A DNA stretch of 64,000 nt from Symbiotaphrina buchneri (taxonomy: Eukaryota > Ascomycota > Symbiotaphrinales > Symbiotaphrinaceae), in assembly GCA_001599915.1 (NCBI GenBank), contig BCIG01000009.1:620001-684000 (forward strand), given 5' to 3'. Both the position numbers and the translations under genes were made by a program. A model generated the notes under the pieces. It was given only the letters and a program-made list of their open reading frames with translations. It was not told where the DNA came from and ran no database searches. Shown piece after piece: positions 45,162 to 56,385 of the stretch (its first letter is position 1; each line of letters opens with the position of its first letter).

Positions 45162-46879
45162 ATGGATACCAGTATAGTCAACCTTGTGCGGACTGCTGGT
45201 GCTGGTATAACGAAGTAATACGACCCTTCGTCAAGCGCTCCGGCGATGTACTTACGGTGTCTGCAGCAACGTCTTACAGGAAGTTTCATCCAATAGACCC
45301 ACATTGAAACGACAGAGGAGGTCTCCAACTCTAAAGGCAAGCTGCTCCGAAGGCCGCAAACACCGCGCGAACCGACAGTGCCGAACTCGGATGGGAAAAA
45401 GTGATCCAGGATACCGACGAAGGTTCCGGGTCGTCTGACGAGGACTACGATTCCCAGAAAGATGAAAAAAAGACCAGTCTCTTCGACAGCCAAGAGCTTC
45501 CAGGACTCGACACTGAGACGAGGGATGATGCAGGAAAGGAGAATCCTTCCTCCACACGCCTCGGTCAAAGTACTCTGAAGGATGACGTTCACGAGATCCC
45601 TAGAATATCAGACAGTCCTCTGCCAATGGGTAGGCACCATTTCCCACTTGTGGATCTCATGTCATCTGTTGCCTTGAAGTGGATAGCTGACTTCGTCACT
45701 CAGGGGAGCCGTCCTGTAACCTTGGCTACATACTCACTGTCACGCGCGCCAGTAGTGTCTGGGGTGGGAAAACAGCAGATGAAGCTCGTGAATACCTGGA
45801 AAAACGCGGCGAGAAACTCTTTAGATTCGTCCTAGCATGTCACCACATGACCAATGCCTGTCAGTGCAACCCCGCTCATGAAAATCTACCAATCATCGGC
45901 GCGAGCAATATCAATTATGCCACTAGCAATTCCTCCGAGCTGGTCTACCTCCGATACTTTCTCCGGCGCTCTAGGAATGAGCTTATTATAGCTTTCTCAG
46001 GACCTGACGGATTCACGACAAATTGCTCTGGGTTCGTACAACTGTTTGAAGACCATTTGGACCGAGATATCTGGTTCTTTATCTTCATTTCTCCTTCCGA
46101 ACATCATTTGTTCTCTTTGCGTCAGCTCCATGGAGCTATAAAGGATATTGGAGGTGGCCACGGCCGGGATACTCCTGAGCACAAGTTAGCTTTGACCATT
46201 TGTGATGCTTCATTGGGCAAAGCGGCGTAAGACCGACCTTCCATTGTATTGTGTACTAGCTGATATCTCTAGCATGGCCCAGTCTGTATTGAGGAATCAC
46301 CAAGTCGGTGTTGGGCTTGAACGGAACACAATCATGATTCCCTCACAGACTGATGCTACCGCGAGCGCTCGGTATATCGCAGATCAAGAACATCGGTCAC
46401 AATTTGTGTGCCACGTCTGTGGTCTCTCTCATTTCGCCGCACAAGGCGTACTGGTGGCCCACATTCGCGCACATATCAGATCCAACGAGGTCCTACAGTT
46501 TGCTGCGGGCGCTGGGGTGCTCCAGACATATCTTAGCTCCGCTACCCCCGCAATATTACCTCTGACGCCTGCGCCAATTGCATTGCAACCGATGCCAACC
46601 AATGCTGTTGTGAGAAGTGGAGGGCGCCCCAACCTTTCCGGGAGTACTTCAAACCGGGTCAGTCGACGACCATCAGATGATGCGATTGCGAACTTCGTGG
46701 ACGACGGAACACGATCGGCTCCGGGTGAACTGTTTACAGAGAATGACGATTTGGTTCTCATCCATCATCGAGAGCGGCTAGTTCCTCGGACACCTTGGAA
46801 GGAGATTGAGAAGGAATTCCCTGGAAGGGTTTGGATGACTTTGCATACTCGATATAACCGGAGTCTGAGTCGCCGATGA
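45162..46879 (+). CDS. C2H2 zinc-finger plus Myb/SANT-like protein
   Basis: Four exons (45162-45214, 45337-45629, 45704-46226, 46273-46879) add up to 491 residues in one frame. The N-terminus MDTSIVNLVRTAGAGITK leads into an acidic Ser/Asp region (DEGSGSSDEDYDSQ). The middle (about residues 115-290) is a globular-looking part with no recognised domain. A single C2H2 finger follows (CHVCGLSHFAAQGVLVAHIRAHI: C-x2-C, then H-x3-H). The C-terminal 45 residues (ENDDLVLIHHRER.PWKEIEKEFPGR..LHTRYNRSL) look like a Myb/SANT-type DNA-binding domain. A nuclear regulator is inferred. The first intron (45215-45336) is the least certain. The gene ends only 65 bases from the converging MAPEG gene. Confidence 0.75.
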
Positions 46880-46944
46880 TTCTCTAGCATGGCCTTCTTC
46901 ATACATTATAGCTATCCTCTAGCGCTAGAACAATGTCTCCCTAC

Positions 46945-47644
46945 CTACCGACCATTAATCGCTCTTCCCGCCCAGTAGAGCCCCAAGAAGCACGTCCAAT
47001 TGCCCGTCCACCAGGCCAGCGACCTCAAATAGCTCAAGTACAGCGTATCAAACCAAACATAGAACACCGCATGCGCAATCCGCGCGATCGAGTACGCAAT
47101 TCCGAGACCGTTGATCGTCTCCGCAGGCAGGTTCGCGTGCAGCGCGAGGAGTACTATACCCCCGCCAGAAAATAGTCAGCCGGTGCAGTCAGCTGGAGAG
47201 GAAGGAATGGATAGACAGTTAAGGTAGGCAGCACCACGACCGCAGGGCCGTACAGAACGTTCGGTGGACTGGGTCAGGGGTTGCGGCAGACATTGTCAGT
47301 GAGAAAATGGAACGCACCCATCGCCCCAAAGAAAGGAAAATTCTCAATCGCATTCGCATGCGCGGCCTCCAATCTCTTAATCCTGTTCAACGTAGTACGC
47401 GAGATGCGGCCCTTTTGGACCGCGCGCTCGCCGTAGCTGGAGAGGTCATCGCGCGGGTTGACGTTGTGGTCGAGTTTGTAGATGATCTTGGGGAACCGTG
47501 ATGAGAGAACCACGTGTGCGAGAATGAAGTTGAAGATTAGGAGGGTGGAGGCGTGGTTTGTGCTGGTGGTGAGGGTGGACCTGGAGAGGTGAGGCGGTTA
47601 GTTGATGGGTACGCGGGATGGGGAGTGGATTGAGAGGAGTACAT
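46945..47644 (-). CDS. MAPEG-family membrane protein
   Basis: The clear exons are 47580-47318 and 47153-46945, joined by codon G|TA to give FFGAMVLLALHANLPAE. A first exon starting near ATG 47644 is likely, but its donor is unclear because the obvious join would leave a 32-base intron. The product has four hydrophobic segments. It carries the MAPEG signatures RTTLNRIKRLEAAHANAIENFPFF and a C-terminal segment with AYSIARIAHAVFYV. MAPEG proteins are ER or microsomal membrane enzymes that act with glutathione or eicosanoids; fungal members of this subgroup are mostly uncharacterised. Confidence 0.85.
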
Positions 47645-48080
47645 GGTGGATTCGGTGCTGATGATGGCTGCCGCTGGTGGTCTACAGTGAAATGGCTGTA
47701 TCGATTCGTTGTTGTAGCGATGCCTGTAGTGTTGAGATTATTTTGCATACGCAAGCTGCAAAGATGCAGACAGGGGCTGTCCGGCGAGATGACGTCTACG
47801 AAGTTGGGGAAAGGGTCCAAGAGCGAAAGGGGTCCAGGGGAATATGGTCCGTGCGGAACAGGGGACCCGCGCTGGGCCCGGTGGAGAAATGAATATTACC
47901 GCCGAAGCACCGGAGTGTGTATCGTATATATACTTTGTGCCTTATGTTTGGATACAGATTCGGCGTAATCTTGGGACGACTAGATGATAATGAACAGTCA
48001 CACTACGACATACCCCTCGGAAGTTTCTTACTCCCCACTCTGCACTACCAACCATCCACCCCCTGTCTCTTACCCTTGAA
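47645..48080. other. Intergenic region
   Basis: Promoter side of the MAPEG gene and 3' flank of the LamB/YcsF gene. No feature recognised. Confidence 0.5.
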
Positions 48081-49409
48081 TCACTGTCCAGGGAAATACT
48101 TCCCATTAAACTGATCAACACACTCCCTCGTGGTCTTGACAATCTCAATACAGCCCGGCGAGTCCGAATGGCAACAAATCGACACATCATAGGCATCGTC
48201 CGCGATCGGCAGATCGACCGTCTCGCCCGTCACGGCCGTCACCGCCGACGTCTCGAGTTGTTGCGTCACGTGCTTTTTGACGTCGGACAGATCCCAGGGC
48301 CTGGTGCGTTGATAAAGGAAAAAGTCAGTTTCTGAGTAGGTAGAGAGTTGATGGAGCAGGGGACAGGGGTAGGAGTATGAGAAGGAGAAGGGATGCGGGC
48401 AAGAGTACTTCTTCCGGTCAATAACGAGCCTCGCGTCCGCCGTGTACTTGACGTCGCCGTACAGCTCCGCCACGAACGGCAGGCCCATCTCCCGCGCGAC
48501 TTTCTCGTGGAAGGTCCCTGCGAGCCCAAAGACTGGAGTGCCCTTGGGCACGCCGTTGTAGACCCTATCATCACACCAAAATTAGCCTCGACAGCCCAAA
48601 GTCGCCATACACATCTCGGAAGTAGCACGAAGAATGTAGAAGCAGAATAGTAAAATAGAAGAAGAAACAGTGAAGGACGAGACTCACGCACGACACACCT
48701 CCTCATCGCGGTACATCATCCCGTACAAAATCCCGTGGGGCTTAACATGGTGCAGCTCCATGCCCTCGGCTTCCAGAAAGCCTTTCAGCGCGCCGACTTG
48801 GTAGATAACATTACTAAGATGACCATGCGTCAGCATGCCCTACTGTCTCTCTTCCTCTGCATTGTCTTTCTTCCTCTGAAAATGGAGCTATGGGTGGGGC
48901 GCGCAGGGATCAGATCGGGCGTATGCGTATGCCGTACGTACCTCGTGTGCTCCTCCGGCGTGAGCTTCATCTCCCGCCTGCCGAAGCCCTGGATATCGGG
49001 TCTGTTTCATCTCATGCATTAATATCCGCCAGCATTACCCTGATTGGAAGTTCTGTGGGTAGAGGGGCGGGGGAACGTACAGTCCCGGATGCGCACCGAC
49101 TTTAATACCCGCCTTTTTGCACGCTCGCACCGTCTCCATCATGATGAGCGGGTCCCTGCCCCGAACCCCACCCGTCAGCAAATTCAAACAGGCCACTCAG
49201 TCCATTCGACACCGCACCCCCGCTGTAATTGGAAGGAAGGGAGGGCTAGGGAAGGGGAGGGGGAAGGGGACTCACGAGGCGTGGAAACCACAGGCGACAT
49301 TCGCGTGGTCGATCATGGGGATGAGGGTCGCGTCGGGGCCGCACACGAAGTTGCCATAGCCCTCGCCTAGGTCGACGTTGATCTTGGCTTTTTTCTTGAT
49401 TGGGGGCAT
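48081..49409 (-). CDS. LamB/YcsF family protein (5-oxoprolinase subunit A-like)
   Basis: Six exons (49409-49276, 49155-49081, 49001-48942, 48813-48688, 48564-48409, 48300-48081) join without a break to 256 residues, the usual family size. The N-terminus [13 protein letters not shown] and NVACGFHA are the family signature. [17 protein letters not shown] and [11 protein letters not shown] carry the conserved His and Asp residues of the fold. Near the C-terminus CCHSDSPG matches the conserved region usually read as VHGD in bacteria, with a substitution. In bacteria PxpA works with PxpB and PxpC to open 5-oxoproline with ATP. Here the divergent neighbour at 50211-54495 encodes the fused AHS2 and AHS1 domains (PxpC- and PxpB-like), so the two products probably act together. 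Confidence 0.92.
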
Positions 49410-50210
49410 TGTGGATTTGTGATGATGGAGGTGGTGTTGCTTGTTGTGCTCGGGGAGAGTGGTTTCGGGGGGGGGGCGATTGGAAGGCCTCAATGAATTG
49501 CGTAGAGAGTGTTACTGGCAGCAGCTAAGGTAAGGTAGCTACTGGAACAGCGATCTCGTGAAGAGCTGCGTTTGTTGTTGTTCAATGGCAACAATCCACC
49601 ACTGACAAATAATTATTATTGCTCCCTCTCCATCATCTCCACTCCACTTTTCGCCGTCGCTGGCCGCAGACCCCCGGACGGCCGCCGGCAACACGCACTT
49701 TACGTACCTTAGCTAGCTAGGGTAGCGTTGCAGCCCCTCCCGCCGAGAGCTCGACCCTTATCTAGCCGCGCCGGAGCGGGGCAGCTTGTCGCACCGGCGA
49801 ATAACTTTCGGATTACAGGCGCGTAAATATCCCTTTTGCAGTAGGTGGGGTCTTTTAAGAAAGCGTTGATTGTTATCGCTGTCCAATCACACGAAAATGA
49901 TCTTCACTTGTCCAATCATTTGTTTGGGCCTATGCCACTAGGAAACGGGAATTAGAATTGATAGCGATAAGCTGATTAGCAGTCAGTGAGATGACGCCCG
50001 AAAGTGCGGGCGGGGTCGTGCGTGCGCGGAGATGGCCGCGCAATTGCGATGAAACATCGTCGAGCTTTCCTCGGGCCCATGGAGGGGGAGAGAAGCTCAT
50101 TGATTCTTCGGAAGCTCGTCTATGAAAATTCTGCCGCCGCGAATGAATTTACAGTGAGCTTGTCTGCCGTGCTGCTGCGACACGACTGTGCAGAGACCCG
50201 GTGATAGACA
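49410..50210. promoter_or_regulatory. Bidirectional promoter of the LamB/YcsF and carboxylase genes
   Basis: About 800 bases. GATA-type sites occur at 49758-49763 (TTATCT) and 49966-49971 (GATAAG), with another TTATCG near 49873. These fit AreA/Nit2-type nitrogen control, expected for amide or urea-related catabolism, but the motif is short. A Gly/Cys-rich GC block lies near 49660-49800. Confidence 0.45.
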
Positions 50211-53200
50211 ATGGAGGCCCTGAAGACGATCCTTATCGCGAACCGCGGCGAGATTGCGTGCCGCATCATTCGCACCGCAAAGTACGTTTTTCTCGCAGAG
50301 CGAAAATGCAATTGCGATGGGATGCGTCGCTGCAATTGATATAGATATGAACATTTTGTTGACGATTATGATTTCTGCAGGAAACTCGGCCTCAAAACAA
50401 TCGCCATCTACTCCGAAGCAGACGCCGCCTCGGATCAGGTCCGGCTCGCCGACGAAGCGGTGCTGCTGGACGGGCCCAATTCGAGCGCTTATACAGACGG
50501 GTGCGTTCCTCTAGCTCCCCAGCTTCCCTACCCTTCCCCAACAAGCCTTTCTCAGGTCTCAATTTCACTAACATCGCGGTGCCGCCAGGGCAAACATCCT
50601 GCGCATCGCCAAAGCAAAACACGCCGACGCCGTGATCCCGGGCTATGGCTTCCTATCCGAAAACGGCGAGTTCGCCAAATCGCTCGAGGAGGCCGGGATA
50701 ACGTGGGTGGGGCCCTCGTCGGCGGCCATAGAGGCCTTTGGCATCAAACATGTTGCGCGCGAGTTAGCGGATAAGGCTGGCGTCCCGATCGTGCCTGGCA
50801 CGAAGGGCCTGGTTGAGACAGAGGAGCAGGCTGTCAAGGAGGCGGAGAGGTTGGGGTTTCCGGTTATGCTGTATGTGATGAGATTTTGTTTGTGTTTTGG
50901 GTTTTTGGAGGGGAGTGGTTGAGGTGGGCGAGATGACTGACGGGTGCACAGGAAAGCGACGGGTGGTGGAGGGGGAATGGGGCTGATTACGTGCCATACG
51001 CCGGAAGATGTCAGAGAGGGCTTGAAGATGGTCAAGTCAAGAGGAGAGACGCTGTTTAAGAATTCGGGGGTGTTCATGGAAAGGTACTACCCGGCTAGCC
51101 GGCACATTGAAGTGCAAGTCTTCGGAAACGGGCTGGGGCAAGCTATTCACTTTGGAGAGAGAGAGTGCTCCATTCAGAGGAGGCATCAGAAGGTCATTGA
51201 GGAGTGCCCCAGTCCCTTTGTCACACAACACCCGGGTGAGTCGAGCCAGTGATATCCCTTGAAAAGAGCATGGACTAACGAGCGAGGTAGAGCTGCGGGC
51301 GAAGCTAGGAGATGCCGCGGTGCGGCTAGCAGAGTCGATCAATTACGGCTCCGCCGGCACGATCGAGTACCTGGTGGACGACGCGAGCGGGGACTTCTTC
51401 TTCCTGGAGATGAACACGCGGCTGCAGGTCGAGCACGGCATCACGGAGCTGTGCTACGGCGTGGATCTGGTCGAGATGATGCTCAAGCAGGCCGATGCCC
51501 AGCATGCGGGCAAAGGCGGCCTGGACGGGAAATACCTCAAGAGCTTGCAACCACAGGGCCCGAAGGGCGCGGCGATTGAAGCACGTGTCTATGCGGAGAA
51601 CCCGGTTAGAGGCTTTGCCCCGTCCCCCGGGTTCCTGCAGGAGGTAAGGTGGAAGACGGATGAGCAGACGAGGATAGATACGTGGGTCTATACGGGTATT
51701 CGAATTACTGCGTTCTATGGTAGGTCGTCCGGAGATCTAAGCAATGATGATGATGGGCTAACGCTGCTGAAGATCCCTTGATAGCAAAGGTCATGTACTA
51801 CAGCCCCACGCGGCAAGAAGCCATCAATGGCATAGTCTCCGTGCTCAGCGAATCCAAAATCTGCGGTCCGCCGAACAACATCGAATTCTGCATCACAATC
51901 ATGCAGTCCGAAGATTTCAAAGCCGGCAACACCTTAACCAGCACACTCAGCACGTTCAAATTCGAACCGTGTGCCTTCGAGGTCGTCACTCCCGGCGCAT
52001 ACACTCTAGTCCAAGATCTGCCCGGCCGTCCCGCCGTGGGCAAGGGCATCCCGCATTCCGGCCCCATGGACGCCGTCGCGTTCCAGATTGCAAACATGCT
52101 GGTGGGGAACCCGCCGGGCAAAGAAGGCCTGGAGATCACGCTGAGCGGGCCGGAGCTCAAGTTCCACGCTCCCGCCGTCGTGACACTGTGCGGTGCCAGC
52201 ATGGAGGCGACGCTGGACGGCAAGCCCTTCTCCATGTGGACGCGCCATTCGATCAAGGCAGGCCAAACCCTCAAGATAGGCAAGACCACCGCCGGCGGGT
52301 GTCGCTCCTACTTGGCCATCTACGGCGGCCTCCCCGGCGTAGCGGAGTACTTTGGCTCGAAGAGCACGAGCCCGCTGGTCGGGATCGGGGGCTACCAGGG
52401 CCGCCAGCTGGCGCCGGGCGACTTGCTCGCCGTCACGAAGGAGATTCCGAAGGATCTGGAGCAGGAGCTCAGCCTGCCGATCCATCTTATCCCCGCGTAC
52501 ACCAACGACTGGGAGATCATGGCCATGGTCGGGCCGTACTCAGAGGGCTACATCGAGCCGGACTCCATCGAGATGATCTACGACACCAAGTGGAAAGTCT
52601 CGCACAACGCCAGCCGCGGGGGCATCCGGCTCGTAGGTCCCGTGCCGAAATTTGCAAGACCGGATGGCGGAGAGGGCGGTGCCCATCCTAGCAATCTCAT
52701 CGAGTATGGGTACCCCCTCGGCACGCTGAATTGGACTGGCGACGACCCGTGTATTTTCCCTGTGGACGCGCCAAATTTCGGTGGCTTTGTCTCGTCGACG
52801 ACGATCATCCGCGCTGATTGGTGGAAGCTAGGCCAGATCAAGGCCGGTGATAAGATGCAGTACCGTAGGGTGTCGCTGGAGGACGCGCTGGAGTTAAGAA
52901 AGTTGGTGGATACGTATGTGCATGATGTGGGCGAGCTGCTGGCTGGGAAGAAGACGCCGTCGGAAGTCAAGCCGCTGAATTATTCGGGGTTGCCGCCCTC
53001 GACGAAGTCTGGAGAGTGGGGGAATGCGGTGATTTGGCAGAGAGAGGCTGATGGAAATAAACCTAGGGTTATATATCGACAGGTATGTGGATTGATGAGA
53101 GTGTCTGCCGGTGCTAACCCGTGCGATAGGGAGGCGATGATCATATCATCATTGAATATGGCGAGGAGTCCTTCGACCTTAACAACCGCTGCAGAGTGAC

Positions 53201-54495
53201 GGCTTTGGACAGGGCCATTGCAGGTAGCCACGGACCCATATCCTTCTCTACAGGGCTCGTCAACACCGTTGGCTGTTGCAACAGGTAAGTACCAAACCAT
53301 CATCAACCAACGGACAAACCCCCTATTAACACCTCCCAGCCTCATGATCTTCTACGATGGGCGCAAAATCCCACGCGCCGATCTCGTCGCCCACCTGCAA
53401 GCACTCGAAGAGCAACTCGGCGACCTGAGCGGGTCCAAAGTACCGTGCCGCAAATTCCGCCTGCCCATCACCTTCAAAAGCAAAGCACAAGAAGAGGCCA
53501 TCGCGCGGTACATGGAGACGCAGCGACCGCACGCGCCCTACCTACCCGACAACCTCGCCTTCGTGGCAGCCAACAACGGACTGACGCCCGCCGAGCTCAA
53601 GCAGCTATACCTAACAGGGGTGTTCATGACGGTCGTGGTGGGGTTCTTCTGCGGCAACACCGTGTCCCTGCCCGTCGACCCGCGGCACCGCCTCAGCTGC
53701 CCCAAGATGAATCCCAGCAGGGTGTATACGCCCGAGGGCACCGTCTCGTGGGGCGGCTCCTGCATGAGCATCTACCCCGTCGACTCGCCCGGCGGGTACC
53801 AGATGACGGGCCGCACGGTGCCGTGCTTCGACCTGCTCGGCTCCAAGCGCGACTTCTCCCCCACACGACCATGGCTGTTCGAGGACTTTGACCTGTTGAC
53901 GTACTTTGAGGTCTCCGAGGACGAGATGGAGCGCTGCCTCGCGCAGTTCCGCAGCGGCACGTATCACTTGGAGTGGCAGCCGTGGGAGTTCGATATGAAG
54001 GAGCATAATCGCCAGCTAGAGGAGACGAAGGAGGAGGTCAAGCGCATCAGAGCAAAACAGGCGGCCGCACAGGAGGAGATGAACAAAGCCGAGAATGAGA
54101 GCTTGCGGAAATGGCGCGAGGAGAAGGAGAAGAATAAGATCGATCCTGGAGCGCTGGACGCGTTGCTACATGGTAAGTTCTCACCGTCCCTATCCCAAGC
54201 TGGTGTTCACCTGGGACGACCCCACTGCACGTATGGCTAACATTGCGCTATGCACACAGACCCCACCATTGAGAATCTCGGCGCCCCGCTCGACGCCAAC
54301 GTGTGGAAGGTCGAAGTGGCAGAAGGAGATGTTCTAAAAGCGAACCAGGTCGTGATTATTCTCGAAGCGATGAAGTTGGAAATTGCGGTCCGCGTCCCGG
54401 AGGATCTGGTGGGTTGTAAAATCGAGAAGCTCCTGGTTAAGCCCGGTGATACCGTCAGTGCGGGCCAGAAATTGCTGCTGGCCAGGAAGAAGTGA
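50211..54495 (+). CDS. Urea-carboxylase-like fusion: biotin carboxylase, AHS2, AHS1, biotinyl domain
   Basis: Nine exons (50211-50281, 50381-50500, 50589-50870, 50952-51235, 51291-51719, 51773-53082, 53130-53284, 53340-54172, 54260-54495) sum to 1239 residues. The biotin carboxylase (about 1-460) has ILIANRGEIACRI, the glycine loop KATGGGGGMG, HIEVQVFG, ERECSIQRRHQK and EMNTRLQVEH. An AHS2/KipA-like domain (about 480-790; TPGAYTLVQDLPGR, GIPHSGPMD) and an AHS1/KipI-like domain (about 800-1080; EYGEESFDLNNRCRV) form the carboxyltransferase. A charged coiled linker leads to the biotinyl domain with ILEAMKLEIAV, whose Lys is the biotin site. The allophanate hydrolase (amidase) half of DUR1,2 is absent. 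Known relatives carboxylate urea or guanidine. The LamB/YcsF neighbour raises an oxoprolinase-like role instead. Confidence 0.92.
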
Positions 54496-54988
54496 GGGTT
54501 GTGAGGGGGAATGTGTGAGGTGGAGGTTAGCTGGTAGGATAGATGTAGGAATGTATACCTGAGGCAATCAGAGATGAGGTTTATGGTACAGTGCGGCGCG
54601 TGATGGTGCCCGATAGCGCTCATCAGTGGCCATATATGATCAGGTTCGTGACCAAGTAGTGTCGTACACCTGTATTCGATGTCAGATGCTGGAAACACGC
54701 AGTGAAGATGGCCAACGCAATGCTTGGTGACAATGTAAGAACTCTCAAATCAGAACGTGAATGTCAATGCTAGCTGGGTCTGCGGATATAAAAGAACCTT
54801 CCCACGAGCAAAACATTCCAGAATATCGAAGCTACACATACACCAAAGCCTACTAAAAGCACCAAGCAACAATCCTCCACACAAATATCCAAAACCAGAA
54901 CCAATAAATCAACTTCGTTTCCACCTTCTTACTCCTACCCTTCATAAAACCACTTGACATATACCGACCAAAGCAAGTATCTCACCAA
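54496..54988. promoter_or_regulatory. Intergenic region with TATA-containing promoter
   Basis: 3' flank of the carboxylase gene, then TATAAAA at 54787-54793 and a CA-rich leader before the small ORF at 54989. Confidence 0.5.
54787..54793 (+). promoter_or_regulatory. TATA box
   Basis: TATAAAA in GGATATAAAAGAACC, about 200 bases upstream of the ATG at 54989, followed by a C/A-rich leader typical of highly expressed fungal genes. Confidence 0.5.
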
Positions 54989-55237
54989 ATGCCGAAAGAG
55001 GCATCCACAGCCGCCACAGCCGCGGAGCTTTCCTCCGCTGGCTCTAGCCGCTCAACCTCAACGTCAACACAAGGGCATCAAGAAGCCCAACAACACTCCT
55101 GCTCCTCAGTGCAGCCCTCGCCCGTGGTCCTTGAGATCAGGCCATCCAGGCGCCTTGAGCCGCTGCACGATAGTGACCGGCCGCGGAGCAGCAGTGTTGA
55201 GCTCAAGCCAATATGGCGACGGTTGCAGGGTTTATGA
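54989..55237 (+). CDS. Small Ser-rich hypothetical protein
   Basis: An 82-residue frame, MPKEASTAATAAEL.., rich in Ser, Thr, Gln and Arg, with no signal peptide, membrane segment or known domain. Support is the TATA box and C/A-rich leader upstream and an ATG in a favourable context (ACCAAATGCC). An overlapping frame (54954-55367) is longer but starts without a better signal and ends in a hydrophobic stretch, so the frame choice is uncertain. Confidence 0.35.
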   Translation: MPKEASTAATAAELSSAGSSRSTSTSTQGHQEAQQHSCSSVQPSPVVLEIRPSRRLEPLHDSDRPRSSSVELKPIWRRLQGL

Positions 55238-55659
55238 AGCTGGGAGATTGATCGTATCTGCAAGGACGGGAAAGGCAGGGATTTTGGTGCTTGGAGCTTT
55301 TGCTATCTGTAGAATCAAGCGATATTACCATCTAGACAATACTTACTCAGATACTCTAAATATCTAAAACCATATACAGCCTCAAAATAGAAGAATATCA
55401 CAGACCTAGGATGAAAGGATATTCTTTATATGATGAGGGGTGTGTGATAATCAAGAATAAGGGAAGTTTTATACTGATACCCTTATCAAAGCCCTTATCG
55501 TCTACATCATTGACCACACAAGATCACTCGTGCAATATGCAAAAATTGCACATATTCTAGTACCGTCAGCACCAACAACGTCCACAACAATTCCTCTGTC
55601 CAAAAAAATCCAAAAAAGATGATTCTCTGATCTTAGATCAGGGCCAGATCAATGATTAA

Positions 55660-55750
55660 TGCACTGGCCGGGAATCGAACCCGGGGCCTGTCGAGTTCAG
55701 ACCAATCAGATGATTGGACGTATGGCAACGACAGATTTTACCACTAACTG
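55660..55750 (-). pseudogene. 5'-truncated tRNA-Gly(GCC) with intron-like insert
   Basis: The minus strand shows a perfect T arm and 3' acceptor half (CCCCGGGTTCGATTCCCGG then CCAGTGCA) and an anticodon arm CTGTCG-TTGCCA..CGACAG with anticodon GCC. About 28 bases containing the hairpin CCAATCATCTGATTGG interrupt it after the anticodon, as a tRNA intron would. The D arm survives as TTAGTGGTA, but the expected 5' acceptor GCACTGG is missing, so the copy looks truncated rather than functional. Confidence 0.55.
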
Positions 55751-55900
55751 TGAAGGGATTAGATGCTGATTGATGGAAATTGAAGAGTCGGATGTACTCA
55801 CACCACCAGTGCTTGTCACGTGGAAGAAGAGGGTTTATTAAACTTTATAAAGCAAATACAAATCTTCAGGGCCACCCAAACTGTGAATTTTCGGTTAGGC

Positions 55901-55977
55901 GACGTCCTCGGCAAACCTGCCCCCGGGCTAGACCCGGAAGGGCCAAGCCGAACCGGGGCCCTGATGCCGAGGACGTC
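55901..55977. repeat. GC-rich inverted repeat (hairpin)
   Basis: GACGTCCTCGGCA (55901-55913) is the exact reverse complement of TGCCGAGGACGTC (55965-55977). The 51-base loop contains further partly complementary C- and G-runs (CCCCCGG and CCGGGG). It could be a small foldback element or a regulatory hairpin; no flanking target duplication is obvious. Confidence 0.7.
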
Positions 55978-56385
55978 CTGTAAACACAGGAGGCGACTCG
56001 GCGACTTCTGAACGGACCCCATCTCTGGACGTCCGTTGCTTGCGATATTCTGTACCTGTATCTCAGCCGTCTTGGAGTCGAAATGCCTAAACGGGCAGAA
56101 ACACCCGTAGGACCAGCAAAGGAATGGTCTTATCGGGGAGCCATAACCTTGACTTGCCCTTGGCAATTATGAAGAACCGTCCTATGTGTATGAGAAAACA
56201 GGGCCCCCATTGCAAAATGAGGGGGCGGCGACTTCACTGCGGACATGGCTATACTGTTGGAGATAGTCCTGTGAACCTACTATAAAGGCTAGTTTAACTT
56301 GTGTTGTGCTTGACTGCTGTGCAGTGGTCACTTTTTGCATCAACATATACACATTAAGTTGAAGACAGTTTGGACAGAACCCAGT

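Larger units (their letters stand above)
55238..56385. other. Gene-poor stretch with tRNA remnant and GC-rich hairpin
   Basis: AT-rich on the left (55370-55640), then a tRNA-Gly remnant (55660-55750), then an inverted repeat (55901-55977) in GC-rich sequence. No protein gene. Confidence 0.55.

Noticed and set aside
51969-52691. 240-codon plus-strand frame overlapping the carboxylase
   Set aside because: An out-of-frame shadow in GC-rich sequence with Arg/Gly/Pro-rich translation; the overlapping frame carries clear AHS2 motifs.
50211-54495. Full urea amidolyase (DUR1,2)
   Set aside because: No allophanate hydrolase (amidase) domain is present before or after; the protein ends right after the biotinyl domain.
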